Source of the DNA: Blastopirellula marina
GTDB taxonomy: Bacteria; Planctomycetota; Planctomycetia; Pirellulales; Pirellulaceae
Assembly: GCF_002967765.1 (NCBI RefSeq)
Contig: NZ_PUHY01000010.1
Location: 868,001-932,000 of the forward strand
DNA: 64,000 nt
Reading direction: 5' to 3'
A program made the position numbers and the translations under genes. Shown piece by piece: positions 38,378 to 48,300 of the stretch; within the stretch, counting starts at the first letter, position 1, and each line of letters opens with the position of its first letter. Under the pieces are notes generated by a model. It had not been told where the DNA came from and ran no database searches. It was given only the letters and a program-made list of their open reading frames with translations.

Positions 38378-38707
38378 CTAACCTAACTTCGTGACGGATT
38401 GATCTCGTTCATCCACTTCGACCGTATCCGCGAAAGCGAACAGGGCGTAATGACTCAGTTGGGCAAACTGAGCCGCGTGGATCCAATCCAACAGTTTGGC
38501 ACCCGTTGTCGGTGTGGTGACAATCTCCATTCGTAGCAGACTCTCTCCGCTGTAGGGATTGCCCGTTACCGCATGATGACCTTGTCCACTCACTTCGCTG
38601 TAGTTGAAGCAAGTCGCACCAAGCTGTTGAACTTTTTCAAACACTATTTCTTTAAGCGCTGCATCTAAAACAATTGTGATGCGTCGCGCGTTTTTTGTCG
38701 TAATCAT
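38378..38707 (-). CDS. sbtB: SbtB-type P-II-like regulator
   Basis: The 109-residue protein has the P-II (GlnB-like) ferredoxin-fold layout: ITIVLDAALKEIVFEKVQQL, then GATCFNYSEVSGQG leading into a T-loop with HHAVTGNPYSGESLL, then RMEIVTTPTTGAKLLDWI. It follows sbtA by 60 bases, and the two are presumably co-transcribed. In cyanobacteria SbtB binds adenine nucleotides and inhibits the bicarbonate transporter SbtA; the same pairing is inferred here. A C-terminal Cys-pair loop seen in some SbtBs is absent. Confidence 0.85.
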   Translation of the reverse strand: MITTKNARRITIVLDAALKEIVFEKVQQLGATCFNYSEVSGQGHHAVTGNPYSGESLLRMEIVTTPTTGAKLLDWIHAAQFAQLSHYALFAFADTVEVDERDQSVTKLG

Positions 38708-38767
38708 TGGATTGTTCCTCGCACATTCGATGGGTAATGAAATCGCATCATCGCCACCAGTCGTAGA

Positions 38768-40588
38768 TTAAGCGACCGGCATGAACGCGATGAGATGCTT
38801 GGCGATCTCGATGTAGATCGGAATGCCGAGCGTAACGTTCCAAGTGAAGGTCAGACCAAGCGAAGCCGCAAGTGGCAAAGTTGGACTGGCTTCCGGAATG
38901 GCAATTCGCTGAACCGCCGGAACAGCGATATACGAGGCTGCACCACAAAGTACAGCGAACAATGCGTAAGTACCTGTTTCAAAGTGATGCCCCAGGGCCA
39001 AGCTATAGGCATGCAGGCAACACATTCCAAATGTGGCAAACAATGTTGGTGCCAAGACACCAAACATGATAAAGCCAATACCAGCAGTCTTTAGGTCACT
39101 AAGACGTTGACAAGCAGTGATGCCCATTTCCAACAAAAACAGACAAAGCGCCCCCTTAAACATCGTCAGGAACAAGTTGTTTGGACCTTCAACCACGTGC
39201 GGATCGACGAGCGCTTGACGACCACTGATGTATCCGACGATGATTCCGCCAAACAGCATGTACAGACCTGGGTTCAAGAAGACTTCGTGCAAGATCTTCA
39301 AATTCAAGCCACTGCTCTTACCACCAACAACCGCAGCACCAACACTTTTTGCGACCGGTTGACCGTGGCGCGAGCCATTGTGCAAATCACCGTGTTCATC
39401 GCTCGCCACCGAGTCGGCGAATAATGCACTGGCGTCACCCATGTAGCCGGGCTCTTCAGGCATGTTGCCTAACTTGTCCATGCCGCTGCGACGCAAATGA
39501 GAAATCAAAAATAACCCAACAAGACAGCCAGGGATTTCCATCACGGCCAACATGACCGGCATATAACTGTCGTGGAGTAGATTCAAGGTAGCGAGGATCC
39601 CCAGGCAGGTAACAAATGTACCTGCCGAGTCTGATCCATAATAGGAACCGACGGTCACCGCATCGATCCGGCGCATCGGAGTGAACGCACGCAGAAGCCA
39701 CGTTGCACTCAAACCAATGATGCCATTCACGATGAACCCCACTGCGGCCAACCCGCCGGCAACCGCCAGTTCCGAAGATGGCAATTCAGCCATCAGTTCG
39801 CCACCATGCCAGCCGATCGCGACTAGCAGGTATATCGTTAAACTCTGATAAAGTGCTTTGGGAAACTCGAAAGGAACCCGCAACAAAGGAATCGCAAAGC
39901 CCATGAAGAAGAACAGCAGCAGGGGCTGAAACAAGTTCGCCACGAAATTGTGCGCGATCTCTGAAAGCATACTGCCCGACTCTTTGTGGACATGTGCCGA
40001 CACGCGCAAAACGCCTTGTGCATCGGCTAATCGCAACTTTTCAATCTCACCACCCTTCACTACCAACGTGACGATGCGCGTTGGAAAGACGGCCGGCAAT
40101 TTGTGGCCATGCTCGATCACCGTCGGTGCATCTTCCTCTTCTTCGGGCGGCGTCTGTTCCGGTGTGCCGGGCAATTTCTCGACGGAGTGAACCAACACAT
40201 TTCGCAAGACCGGCGTTGCATGTGAGCCGCCCTCACCTAGTGAGACCACCGAGACATCAACCGCCTCGCCCACCTTAAGTTCATCGGGGTGAGCTACTTC
40301 TACGATCGCCTTGAATTCGCTGCTTCCAATGGGTCGAGTTTTCAGCTCAGACCTTACTTTTTTGTCACCTCCCACCTTAGTGACCGGCAGAGCAGTTCTG
40401 TCTTTCGCTTGCAATGACTGGCCAAGGATCGTGGGCATGGTCGCCGTGCTTTCGCTTTGAGCGAATGCATGACTTCCGATTGCCGCCGTCAACACGAGCA
40501 CAGCTAATGTCAACAACATCCGACTTATGCCCGATCGGACATTGGCTCCGAGCATACCGAAAGCCGTAGCTTCGAGAAACTCGCGCAT
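38768..40588 (-). CDS. sbtA: SbtA-type Na+/bicarbonate symporter with periplasmic extension
   Basis: In this 606-residue protein, residues ~208-606 form the SbtA transporter, with about ten membrane segments; FFFMGFAIPLLRVPF and GSYYGSDSAGTFVTC are diagnostic. SbtA imports HCO3- with Na+. Residues 1-205 are extra: a signal/anchor (MLLTLAVLVLTAAIG) and a beta-rich domain resembling RcpC/CpaB of Flp-pilus assembly (RIVTLVVKGGEIEKLRLADA, then QGVLRVS). A cytoplasmic loop (~370-430) links the two transporter halves. SbtB is encoded immediately downstream. Confidence 0.85.
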   Translation of the reverse strand: MREFLEATAFGMLGANVRSGISRMLLTLAVLVLTAAIGSHAFAQSESTATMPTILGQSLQAKDRTALPVTKVGGDKKVRSELKTRPIGSSEFKAIVEVAHPDELKVGEAVDVSVVSLGEGGSHATPVLRNVLVHSVEKLPGTPEQTPPEEEEDAPTVIEHGHKLPAVFPTRIVTLVVKGGEIEKLRLADAQGVLRVSAHVHKESGSMLSEIAHNFVANLFQPLLLFFFMGFAIPLLRVPFEFPKALYQSLTIYLLVAIGWHGGELMAELPSSELAVAGGLAAVGFIVNGIIGLSATWLLRAFTPMRRIDAVTVGSYYGSDSAGTFVTCLGILATLNLLHDSYMPVMLAVMEIPGCLVGLFLISHLRRSGMDKLGNMPEEPGYMGDASALFADSVASDEHGDLHNGSRHGQPVAKSVGAAVVGGKSSGLNLKILHEVFLNPGLYMLFGGIIVGYISGRQALVDPHVVEGPNNLFLTMFKGALCLFLLEMGITACQRLSDLKTAGIGFIMFGVLAPTLFATFGMCCLHAYSLALGHHFETGTYALFAVLCGAASYIAVPAVQRIAIPEASPTLPLAASLGLTFTWNVTLGIPIYIEIAKHLIAFMPVA

Positions 40589-40644
40589 ATTGCACCTAAA
40601 AGTAAACGGACAACGGGTTGGCTAAGGGGGTCTTGCGGACTCTC

Positions 40645-40689
40645 ATGTAGCGAGAATCACTACATCGCATGACAACAGTGATGCGATGT
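40645..40689. promoter_or_regulatory. Nested inverted repeats upstream of sbtA
   Basis: ATGTAG (40645-40650) mirrors CTACAT (40660-40665) and ACATCGCAT (40662-40670) mirrors ATGCGATGT (40681-40689); the two repeats share 40662-40665. They lie about 57-100 bases upstream of the sbtA start, where a regulator such as a LysR-type protein would bind. They could also form alternative hairpins in the 5' leader. Operator role is inferred. Confidence 0.45.
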
Positions 40690-40819
40690 TTACGGCGAGA
40701 ACAAAAACCCAACGTAAGCTTATGCCACGAAAAATGGCCATATCGCTAGTAGGAATCTGTCAGATGCGCCGCAGGTTAACGGGGGCATGACGGGGTGCAA
40801 GAGAAACCTAGGGGCGCAC

Positions 40820-41230
40820 TTAAGCGACCGGTGGCCCACGAAGGAGAGATACGGTATGCGATTGAATAGAAACAACTGGTGATCGATCGTTAACGACCGG
40901 AACTGCCGTGACTTCCGCAATGGGCATTACCCAAGTGGTCGTCAGAGCAAACAGTTGCAATTCACCCATGCCTTCAGTTTCAAGCTCAGCAATCTCAGCC
41001 TGACCGCTATCGTAAGAATGCGGACTAGTTGGTTTGCCGCTTCGGCCGAGATCAGTTTGCAATAAACCGCCCACAACCCACAAGGCATAGAAGATTACGA
41101 GAAACGCATGTAGCGGTGTGATCGACTCAGAGAGATTGGATTCTAGACGGTACCAGCCTCGCGAAAGCTTCGCCTCATCCCGTTTGCAGGGATTTTCCTG
41201 AGACCAGCTTTGTTGAGTTTTGCGAGACAC
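40820..41230 (-). CDS. Possible single-membrane-segment protein
   Basis: The frame begins at GTG 41230 with an AGGA about 10 bases upstream and encodes 136 residues. One membrane segment (~44-62, FLVIFYALWVVGGLL) is flanked by polar sequence; the last ~50 residues are Val/Ser/Pro-rich. No family is recognised. It lies in the 929-base stretch between sbtA and the gene at 41605, which otherwise shows only AT-rich promoter-like sequence. It could be a spurious frame. Confidence 0.4.
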   Translation of the reverse strand: MSRKTQQSWSQENPCKRDEAKLSRGWYRLESNLSESITPLHAFLVIFYALWVVGGLLQTDLGRSGKPTSPHSYDSGQAEIAELETEGMGELQLFALTTTWVMPIAEVTAVPVVNDRSPVVSIQSHTVSLLRGPPVA

Positions 41231-41604
41231 AGGTAGGCGTTCCTGAGAACGAGATGTCTAATCCGAGAGATTGATTTGAATACTATCTTGCTGTTTTCAA
41301 GAACGCAAGGTCTGTGGGATTATTTCATCGGTAAAAATCGACATTTGTATTGATCGGAAACCTCAAAAATCTAACGCAAAATGAACGTATTGGATCCTTA
41401 AGGTAGCGTTAACGCCCCCTTTCCATGTAGCGGGACAACCTTTTTCCCTAATGGAAACATGGTCCGGTTAGGTCTGTTGCGGGTTATCGCGTAATTTATT
41501 CTCGGGCCCTAAAATACGTGATGCGAAACTTCAGAACTCCTTTAACTAGCTTGATAACGATGCGGTACGTCATTCTTGTCGAACGGAAACGCGAAGCCCC
41601 GGCC

Positions 41605-42156
41605 ATGTATACAGCAGAGGTCGATCGAGACGATGCTGCCTATCTACGCAAGGCCATCGATACGCTGCGTCCTCTCTCGGCGGAAGATTACATGCGCGGG
41701 CCGGCGGCTATCCTGCACATGCTTGCTCGGTACAGCTATGTACTGGACGGCAACGACGTTTATTGGTGTGTTGAATGGACGCCTGGCATGATCATGATCA
41801 AGTTCTCGCGCAGTGGCCAAATGCAATGGACCGCACTCCGATCGCCGGTACCAGATTTCGGCGGCCGGAATCCGACCAAAGAGGACTCTGCCGCTTATGA
41901 CAAGGATGCCCCGAACCACCAAGTGAATCTCATCTTTGATCCATGGATCGCCCAGTCCGACGCCGAAGACCGCGAAGCCAAAGGTTTCCGACGCGCTGAC
42001 GCCAAAACCGAAGCCACCTTCGAGGCGGCGCTCGCGAAGGTCAACGAAATCGGCGAACAAATCGAACTCCAGCATGGAAACGATCTGGAGGCTTGGGTTT
42101 ATCGTGGTGAAGAAGAGGTCGAAAAAATGGTCGGAGAAGGAACTCGCATCGACTAA
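41605..42156 (+). CDS. Hypothetical protein
   Basis: This soluble protein of ~183 residues starts at ATG 41605 (an upstream ATG at 41518 would add 29 residues). It begins YTAEVDRDDAAYLRKAID and includes VYWCVEWTPGMIMIKF and a long charged helix (EDREAKGFRRADAKTEATFE). No signal or membrane segment is seen. No family is recognised, and neighbours give no clue. The track upstream (41231-41517) is AT-rich and probably contains the promoter. Confidence 0.65.
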   Translation: MYTAEVDRDDAAYLRKAIDTLRPLSAEDYMRGPAAILHMLARYSYVLDGNDVYWCVEWTPGMIMIKFSRSGQMQWTALRSPVPDFGGRNPTKEDSAAYDKDAPNHQVNLIFDPWIAQSDAEDREAKGFRRADAKTEATFEAALAKVNEIGEQIELQHGNDLEAWVYRGEEEVEKMVGEGTRID

Positions 42157-42252
42157 CGCGCGCCGCGATACTCAAGCGTTGGGCGCCAATTCCGCAACGA
42201 ACGCAATTTGGGTTCAGTGAGCGTCTACTCGTCTCGAACTCGTTTCCGATCG

Positions 42253-42295
42253 AACGGATCTGCCCTGCGTGCTACACCCAGCAGAGCTATCCGTT
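42253..42295. terminator. Stem-loop between convergent genes
   Basis: AACGGAT (42253-42259) pairs with ATCCGTT (42289-42295), with an inner CTGC/GCAG pair and a bulge. It lies between the convergent 41605 gene and the giant gene. No strong U-tract, so a modest candidate. Confidence 0.35.
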
Positions 42296-42322
42296 TACCA
42301 ATCGGCAAACTCTCCGTTACGC

Positions 42323-45300
42323 TCAATTATCTGATCGTTTGAGGGGAAAAGTGTCGTCGATCTCAGTGAGTGCTTCGTCCCAGAAGTCCTCGCTTGCATC
42401 GTCATCCTGGCTAAACGCGACATCGATTAGATCAATATCGGCGACCACGGAATCGACGAGACGTGGATCGAGAGATTCATCTGTGATCGTCTTGGTCGAA
42501 TCTACCTCCAGATCGGTCAATGATTCTAGCGTTTGATCAAGTTGATTCTCATGCGATGTGATCGTCTGACCAAGGGCGGGCAGGAAGTTCGGATATGTTC
42601 TCGAATCCTCCACGCTCGAGCTATCACTCACCTCCAGAAAGCTGATCGTGCTTTGCTGGAACGATGCGGTCGTTTGAAGGGGTGAAGTTTGGGAAACGAT
42701 CAACGATTCGCCTTCCAACAGGCCACCGCCGTTATCCTGAATCACTGGTGTATCCGATAGTCCCGGCATGCGAATATTCGCTGAAGATGGCTTGGCAATG
42801 CCGAAATGTCGTAGCAAAAGCGAGAGATCATCGAACGACACGCGGCCGTTTCGGTTGTAGTCGAATCGGTAAACTTCAGGATTGGAGGCCTTCGCCTTTT
42901 TCCCGATGTGAGAAAGAAACTCGGCAAGATCGCTCAGCCCGATTCGTCCATCTTCGTCATGATCATAAATAACGGGTGCCATCTGCCCGATCACGTCGGA
43001 ATCGACGGTAAAATGATCGCCCCCAACGACAGCGGCATCTTCGACAAAGAATCCAAGATCCGTTTCCAGTTCGGCGTAATGGCCTGATGTATCCGCAGAT
43101 AACCCCTCAGGATTAGATCGATTTGGATTGAACGATAACGTTCCAAGTAGCACGCGATCCCCCGGTTGATATTCTGAAAGATCAACATCCACGAGCGTGA
43201 AGGTCGTGACCCGAACACCACCGCCAGAAGCATGCTCGACCGTTGCGGATGAACCTTCATACTCGGAGATCGTGGGGGCCTCGAACAAAGAGGTCGACGA
43301 GGTAAGCTGAACGTTTAGATCGACCGGAACGTCGGGCAATTCATCTTGAATGGTCAACCATACATGACCAGCTACGACCTGCCACTCGTGGAATACGGGA
43401 ATTTCATCGTTCGTCGGACCGTTATCACCGGATGGTCCGTTGCCGTTACTCCCTGGGAGTTTCGATCCATTACCGCGTCCCCGACTTGGGTGATCTCGAT
43501 CAAGCGTGACTGAAACGGTACTTCCATTGGTTCCGCCAGCTTCTGAAACACGAATTGTAACGGTCGCCGTATCCGCCGCCCCGTTGCCATCACTTACGGT
43601 ATACGTGAAGAGATCACTTCCGACAAACGTGGCATTAGGGGTGTAAGTGATCGTTCCATCTGGATTTGCCTGGGCAACGCCATTCGCGGGATTGCCCAAA
43701 ATACTGACGCTGAGCGCATCTTCATCCACGTCACTATCATTAGCCAAGACTGGTATGACGACGGGCACGCGTTGCTCGGTGCTGACGGTGTCGTCGTTTG
43801 CAATGGGATCATCATTCACCGAATTGATCGTCACAAAGACGGTAGCTGTAGCGTTCTTACCATCGCCATCGCTGATCGAATAGGTGAACGAGTCTGAGCC
43901 ATGAAAATCAGCATTGGGAGTGTAGGTGAGAGTACCATCGATATTGGTACTCACGAGACCGTTGGCGGGGGCTCCAACTTGCGTGACCTGCAGACTGTTG
44001 CTGTCGATATCCGAATCGTTCGCAAGCACATCAATGACCACGGCCGTATCTTCCGTAGTGCTTATTGCGTCGTCTTTTGCAACTGGTTCGTCGTTAACAG
44101 AAGTGACCGTAATGGTTACTGTCGCCGTTCCGACGCCACCCACAAGTGAGTACTCGAAGCTGTCTATACCGAAGTAATTGGCGGCTGGTGTATAAGTAAT
44201 CGTCCCGTCACCATTGAGCACAACACTTCCATTCGCTGGACTAGTTAGCGAATCGACGACTAATGGATCCGAATCGAAATCAGTGTCGTTATCGAGCACG
44301 GCAATCACCACGGACGAATCTTCCGCGGTTGTGGCCAAGTCGTCTTCAGCAATCGGAGCATCGTTTACCGGCGTGACCGTAACATTGACAGTCGCCGTAT
44401 CGAAGCCGCCGTTACCGTCCGCGATGGTGTACTCGAAACTGTCCACACCGTTGAAATTCGCATTCGGTGTGTAAGCGATCGAACCGTTGGTCTCGATCGT
44501 GGCAGTTCCATTAGCAGGATTCGTCACTGCGATCACAGTCAATACGTCGCCCTCGACATCGCCATCGTTGTTCAGAACATCGATAGCCGCAAACGTATCT
44601 TCCGCCAGGACAACGACATCGTCCACGGCGATCGGAGCATCATTCAACGGAAGAACGGTCACATTCACCGTGGCTGTGTCTGTCCCGCCGTGTCCGTCAA
44701 TGATTGTGTAGGTGAATGCGTCGGTCCCATTGAAGTTAGGATTGGGCGTGTAGGAAACGGTGCCGTCACCATTCAAGACGGCGACTCCATTGCTTGGCGA
44801 CGAAACCGAACTCACTGAGAGCAGGTCGGAGTCAATATCGCTGTCGTTACTAAGCACATCGATGACAACCAGCGAATCTTCGTTGGTTACCACGACATCG
44901 CCCAAGGCAACGGGCTCATCGTTCGCGGGGCTTACGCCAACTGTTACCGTGGCCATATCCGTTCCGCCGTTCCCATCTGCGATCGAATAGGTGAAGCTAT
45001 CGGAGCCATGGAAATTGAGATTCGGCGTGTAGGTAATCGTGCTATCCACGTTGATCAAGACGGAACCGGAAGCAGGACTAGATACGCTTGTGATGGTGAG
45101 CGAATCGCCATCCACATCGTTATCATTACTCAACACATCAATCACAATTGGCGTGTCTTCTGCCGTAGATGTTTCATCGTCGACGGCAACCGGTTCATCG
45201 TTCACCTGCGTGACAGTAATTGATACGGTTGCGGTATCCGTGCCACCGTTTCCATCGCTGATCGTGTAGGTGAAACTATCCGTTCCGTTGTAGTTTGCCG

Positions 45301-48300
45301 ATGGCGAATACGTGACGGTGTTATCCGCGTGGACAACGACATTGCCATGGAGTGGGTTCGTAGTCGAAACAATTCCCAAAGAATCGCCATCGACTTCGCT
45401 ATCGTTACTCAACAGAGCAATCACAACGGGAACGTCTTCCGCCGTAGATACTTCATCGTCGACGGCAACCGGTTTATCGTTCACAGGAACAACCGTGATC
45501 GACACGGTGGCTGTGTCGGTGCCACCATTTCCGTCGCTGATCGAGTAAGTAAAGCTATCTGCTCCGTGGTAGTCGGCGGAAGGTGAATAAGTAATGGTAT
45601 TATCCGCATTGATGACCACGCTGCCATGAAGTGGATTGGAAGCGGAAACGAGTAACAAGGTATCGCCATCAATGTCGCTGTCATTTGCCAGGACGTCGAT
45701 AACAATGGGTGTATCCTCATCAGTGCTGGCAACATCGTCCACTGCGACCGGACGATCGCTGGCGTTGTTAATACGAAGATCGACCGTTGCCGTCGCACTA
45801 CCACCGGCACCGTCGATAATGGTGTAGCGGAAGCTATCGACTCCATTGAAGTTGGGATCGGGCGTATACGTGATGGTATTGTCTGGATTGATCACGACGG
45901 TTCCGCTACTTGCGTTACCGACAGATTCCACGGACAGTGGGTCACCATCGACATCGAAATCATTAGCGAGCACCGAGATGACGACCGCAGCATCTTCGAC
46001 GGTGGTTGACACATCGTTGGTGGCGACCGGATTGTCATTGACGGGACTGACGGTAACCGACACAGTGGCCGTGTCCGCGCCTCCAAGACCATCGCTTATT
46101 GTGTAAGTGAAACTATCTACACCATTGAAATTGGGATCTGGCGTATAAGTAACCGTCCCGTCAACGTTGAGTACAGCACTTCCATGTGACGGTGCAGCAA
46201 CCCCAGTCACCGAAAGCGAATCTCCTTCTACGTCCGTATCGTTGATGAGCACGTCGAAAATGACAGCGACATCTTCGTTTGTTAAGAAGCTGTCACTGTT
46301 CGCATCAGGTGCGTCATTGACGGAGTCAACCGTAATCGCGACCGTGCCCGTATCAGTTCCTCCCTGTCCATCGTTAATTGTGTACAGAAAGCTGTCGGTA
46401 CCAAAAAAGTTCGCATTCGGTGTATAGGTGATCGTGCCGTCGTTATTGACCACCACCGTACCGTGATTCGGATTGGTAACGGAAGAGATCGTCAGCGGGT
46501 CGCCATCGATATCGCTATCATTGCTGAGCAAATCGAATACGGCAGGAACATCTTCGTCGGTCGTCCCGGTGTCTGCATTTGCAACAGGCTTATCGTTCAC
46601 CGAATTCACGGTAATGGTGACCGTTGCGGTATCGACACCTCCGTTTCCATCGCTCACATCATAGGTGAAACTATCAGCACCGTGGTAGTTTGCATCTGGC
46701 GTGTAAGTAATCGTTCCGTTTCCGTTCAACACGACAACGCCATGCGCCGGACTACTCATACCTGAGACCGCCAATGGATCGCCGTCGACGTCTGAGTCAT
46801 TGGCAAGCACGTCAATCACCACGGCAGTATCTTCATCGGTCGTTTGGGCATCGTCGATCGCGATTGGCGAATCGTTTACCGAATTGACGGTTACCGAGAC
46901 TGACGCCGAACTGACTCCCCCTTTTCCGTCATCAACGGCGTAAGTAAACGTATCGACTCCATTAAAGTTGGAGTTGGGAGTGTAGACGATCTCCTGATTC
47001 GGATTAACAAAGACACTGCCATGCAGTGGCGTAGTGGTCCGCACAATGGTTAGCGAATCTCCTTCGATATCGGTGTCGTTCGCCAATACGTTGATAAGCA
47101 CAGAATTATCTTCGTCGGTCGTCGCACCGTCGTCCGACGCGGTTGGATAATCGTTGACAGGCGTAACCGTTAACACAACAGTCGCCGTATCCGATCCACC
47201 ATTCCCGTCACTGATTGAGTAGGTGAAGCTATCCTGACCGTTGAAGTTCGACTCCGGGGTGTAGGTGAACGTGCCGTCTGAGGCAAAGTCGACCGTACCG
47301 TGAGATGCCTGCGTTAGCAGAGATGCCGTCAGCGGATCGCCATCCGCGTCTTGGTCGTTCAAGAGAACGCCGCCTGCTGAAGATACCGTCCCCATTCTCG
47401 TGCGGAACAGCAAGTCGTAATCGTTGTTGCCTGGCGTTTGACGCAGTTGCCCATCCACCCAGAGTGAACCAGCCGTGTAATTGTCGCCGTTGACGAGGTC
47501 GGAGTTTGTAGCCAATAGAAAGACATCTGCCGGGGCAAGCGAGAATGCCCCGATGGTGAATACCTCCCCCGCTTGTAGATAGATGTTGGCGGCAGCGACA
47601 TCAATCGTCAGCCAGCCGTCGATGTCGCTGGCCTGCAACGTGTGTTGCATGCGGAAGTCAGGCGTGTCGGTTTGAAGTGCCGAACCGACATTGACGTAGA
47701 AGTCGAGCGTATTCCCGACATCGCTAAATTGACCGATATAAACATCGACCGACTTAAGATACCCCGATTGACCGGCCACGATTTGTTGTTGTAGATCAAG
47801 CGATGCGGCATTGAACTGGTGACGCCCTGTGTCCCGGTCGTTCACTTGATCGAGGGTTCCTGTTCCAGAGGACACTGATACGACCAATGGTACATCTTCG
47901 CTAGTCGCATAGGCATCGTCTTGGGCAACCGGCGGCGTATTGACGGCTTCCACCACAACAGAAACGGTGGCGATATCGCTCCCTCCCTTTCCATCATTGA
48001 TTGTGTAAGAGAAGCTATCGTTTCCAGAAAAGCCCGTTGCCGGCGAGTAGGTCACCGATCCGTCACGATTAACCGAAACCGTTCCATTGGAAGGCTGCGT
48101 TGTTTGCGATACTTGCAGTGGGTCGCCGTTTGCATCGGTATCGTTATCGAGCACATTAATAACAACCGCATTGTTAACCGTTGTTGTTGCCCGATCGTCG
48201 ACCGCTATCGGCGGATCATTTACTTCGCTGACGGTAATCTCAACGGTGGCAACGTTAGAATCGAGTCGACCGTCGTTCGTCTTGTACGTGAAGGAATCGG

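Noticed and set aside
38182-38394. Plus-strand 70-residue frame upstream of sbtB end
   Set aside because: No ribosome site, no family similarity, and composition unlike the neighbouring genes.
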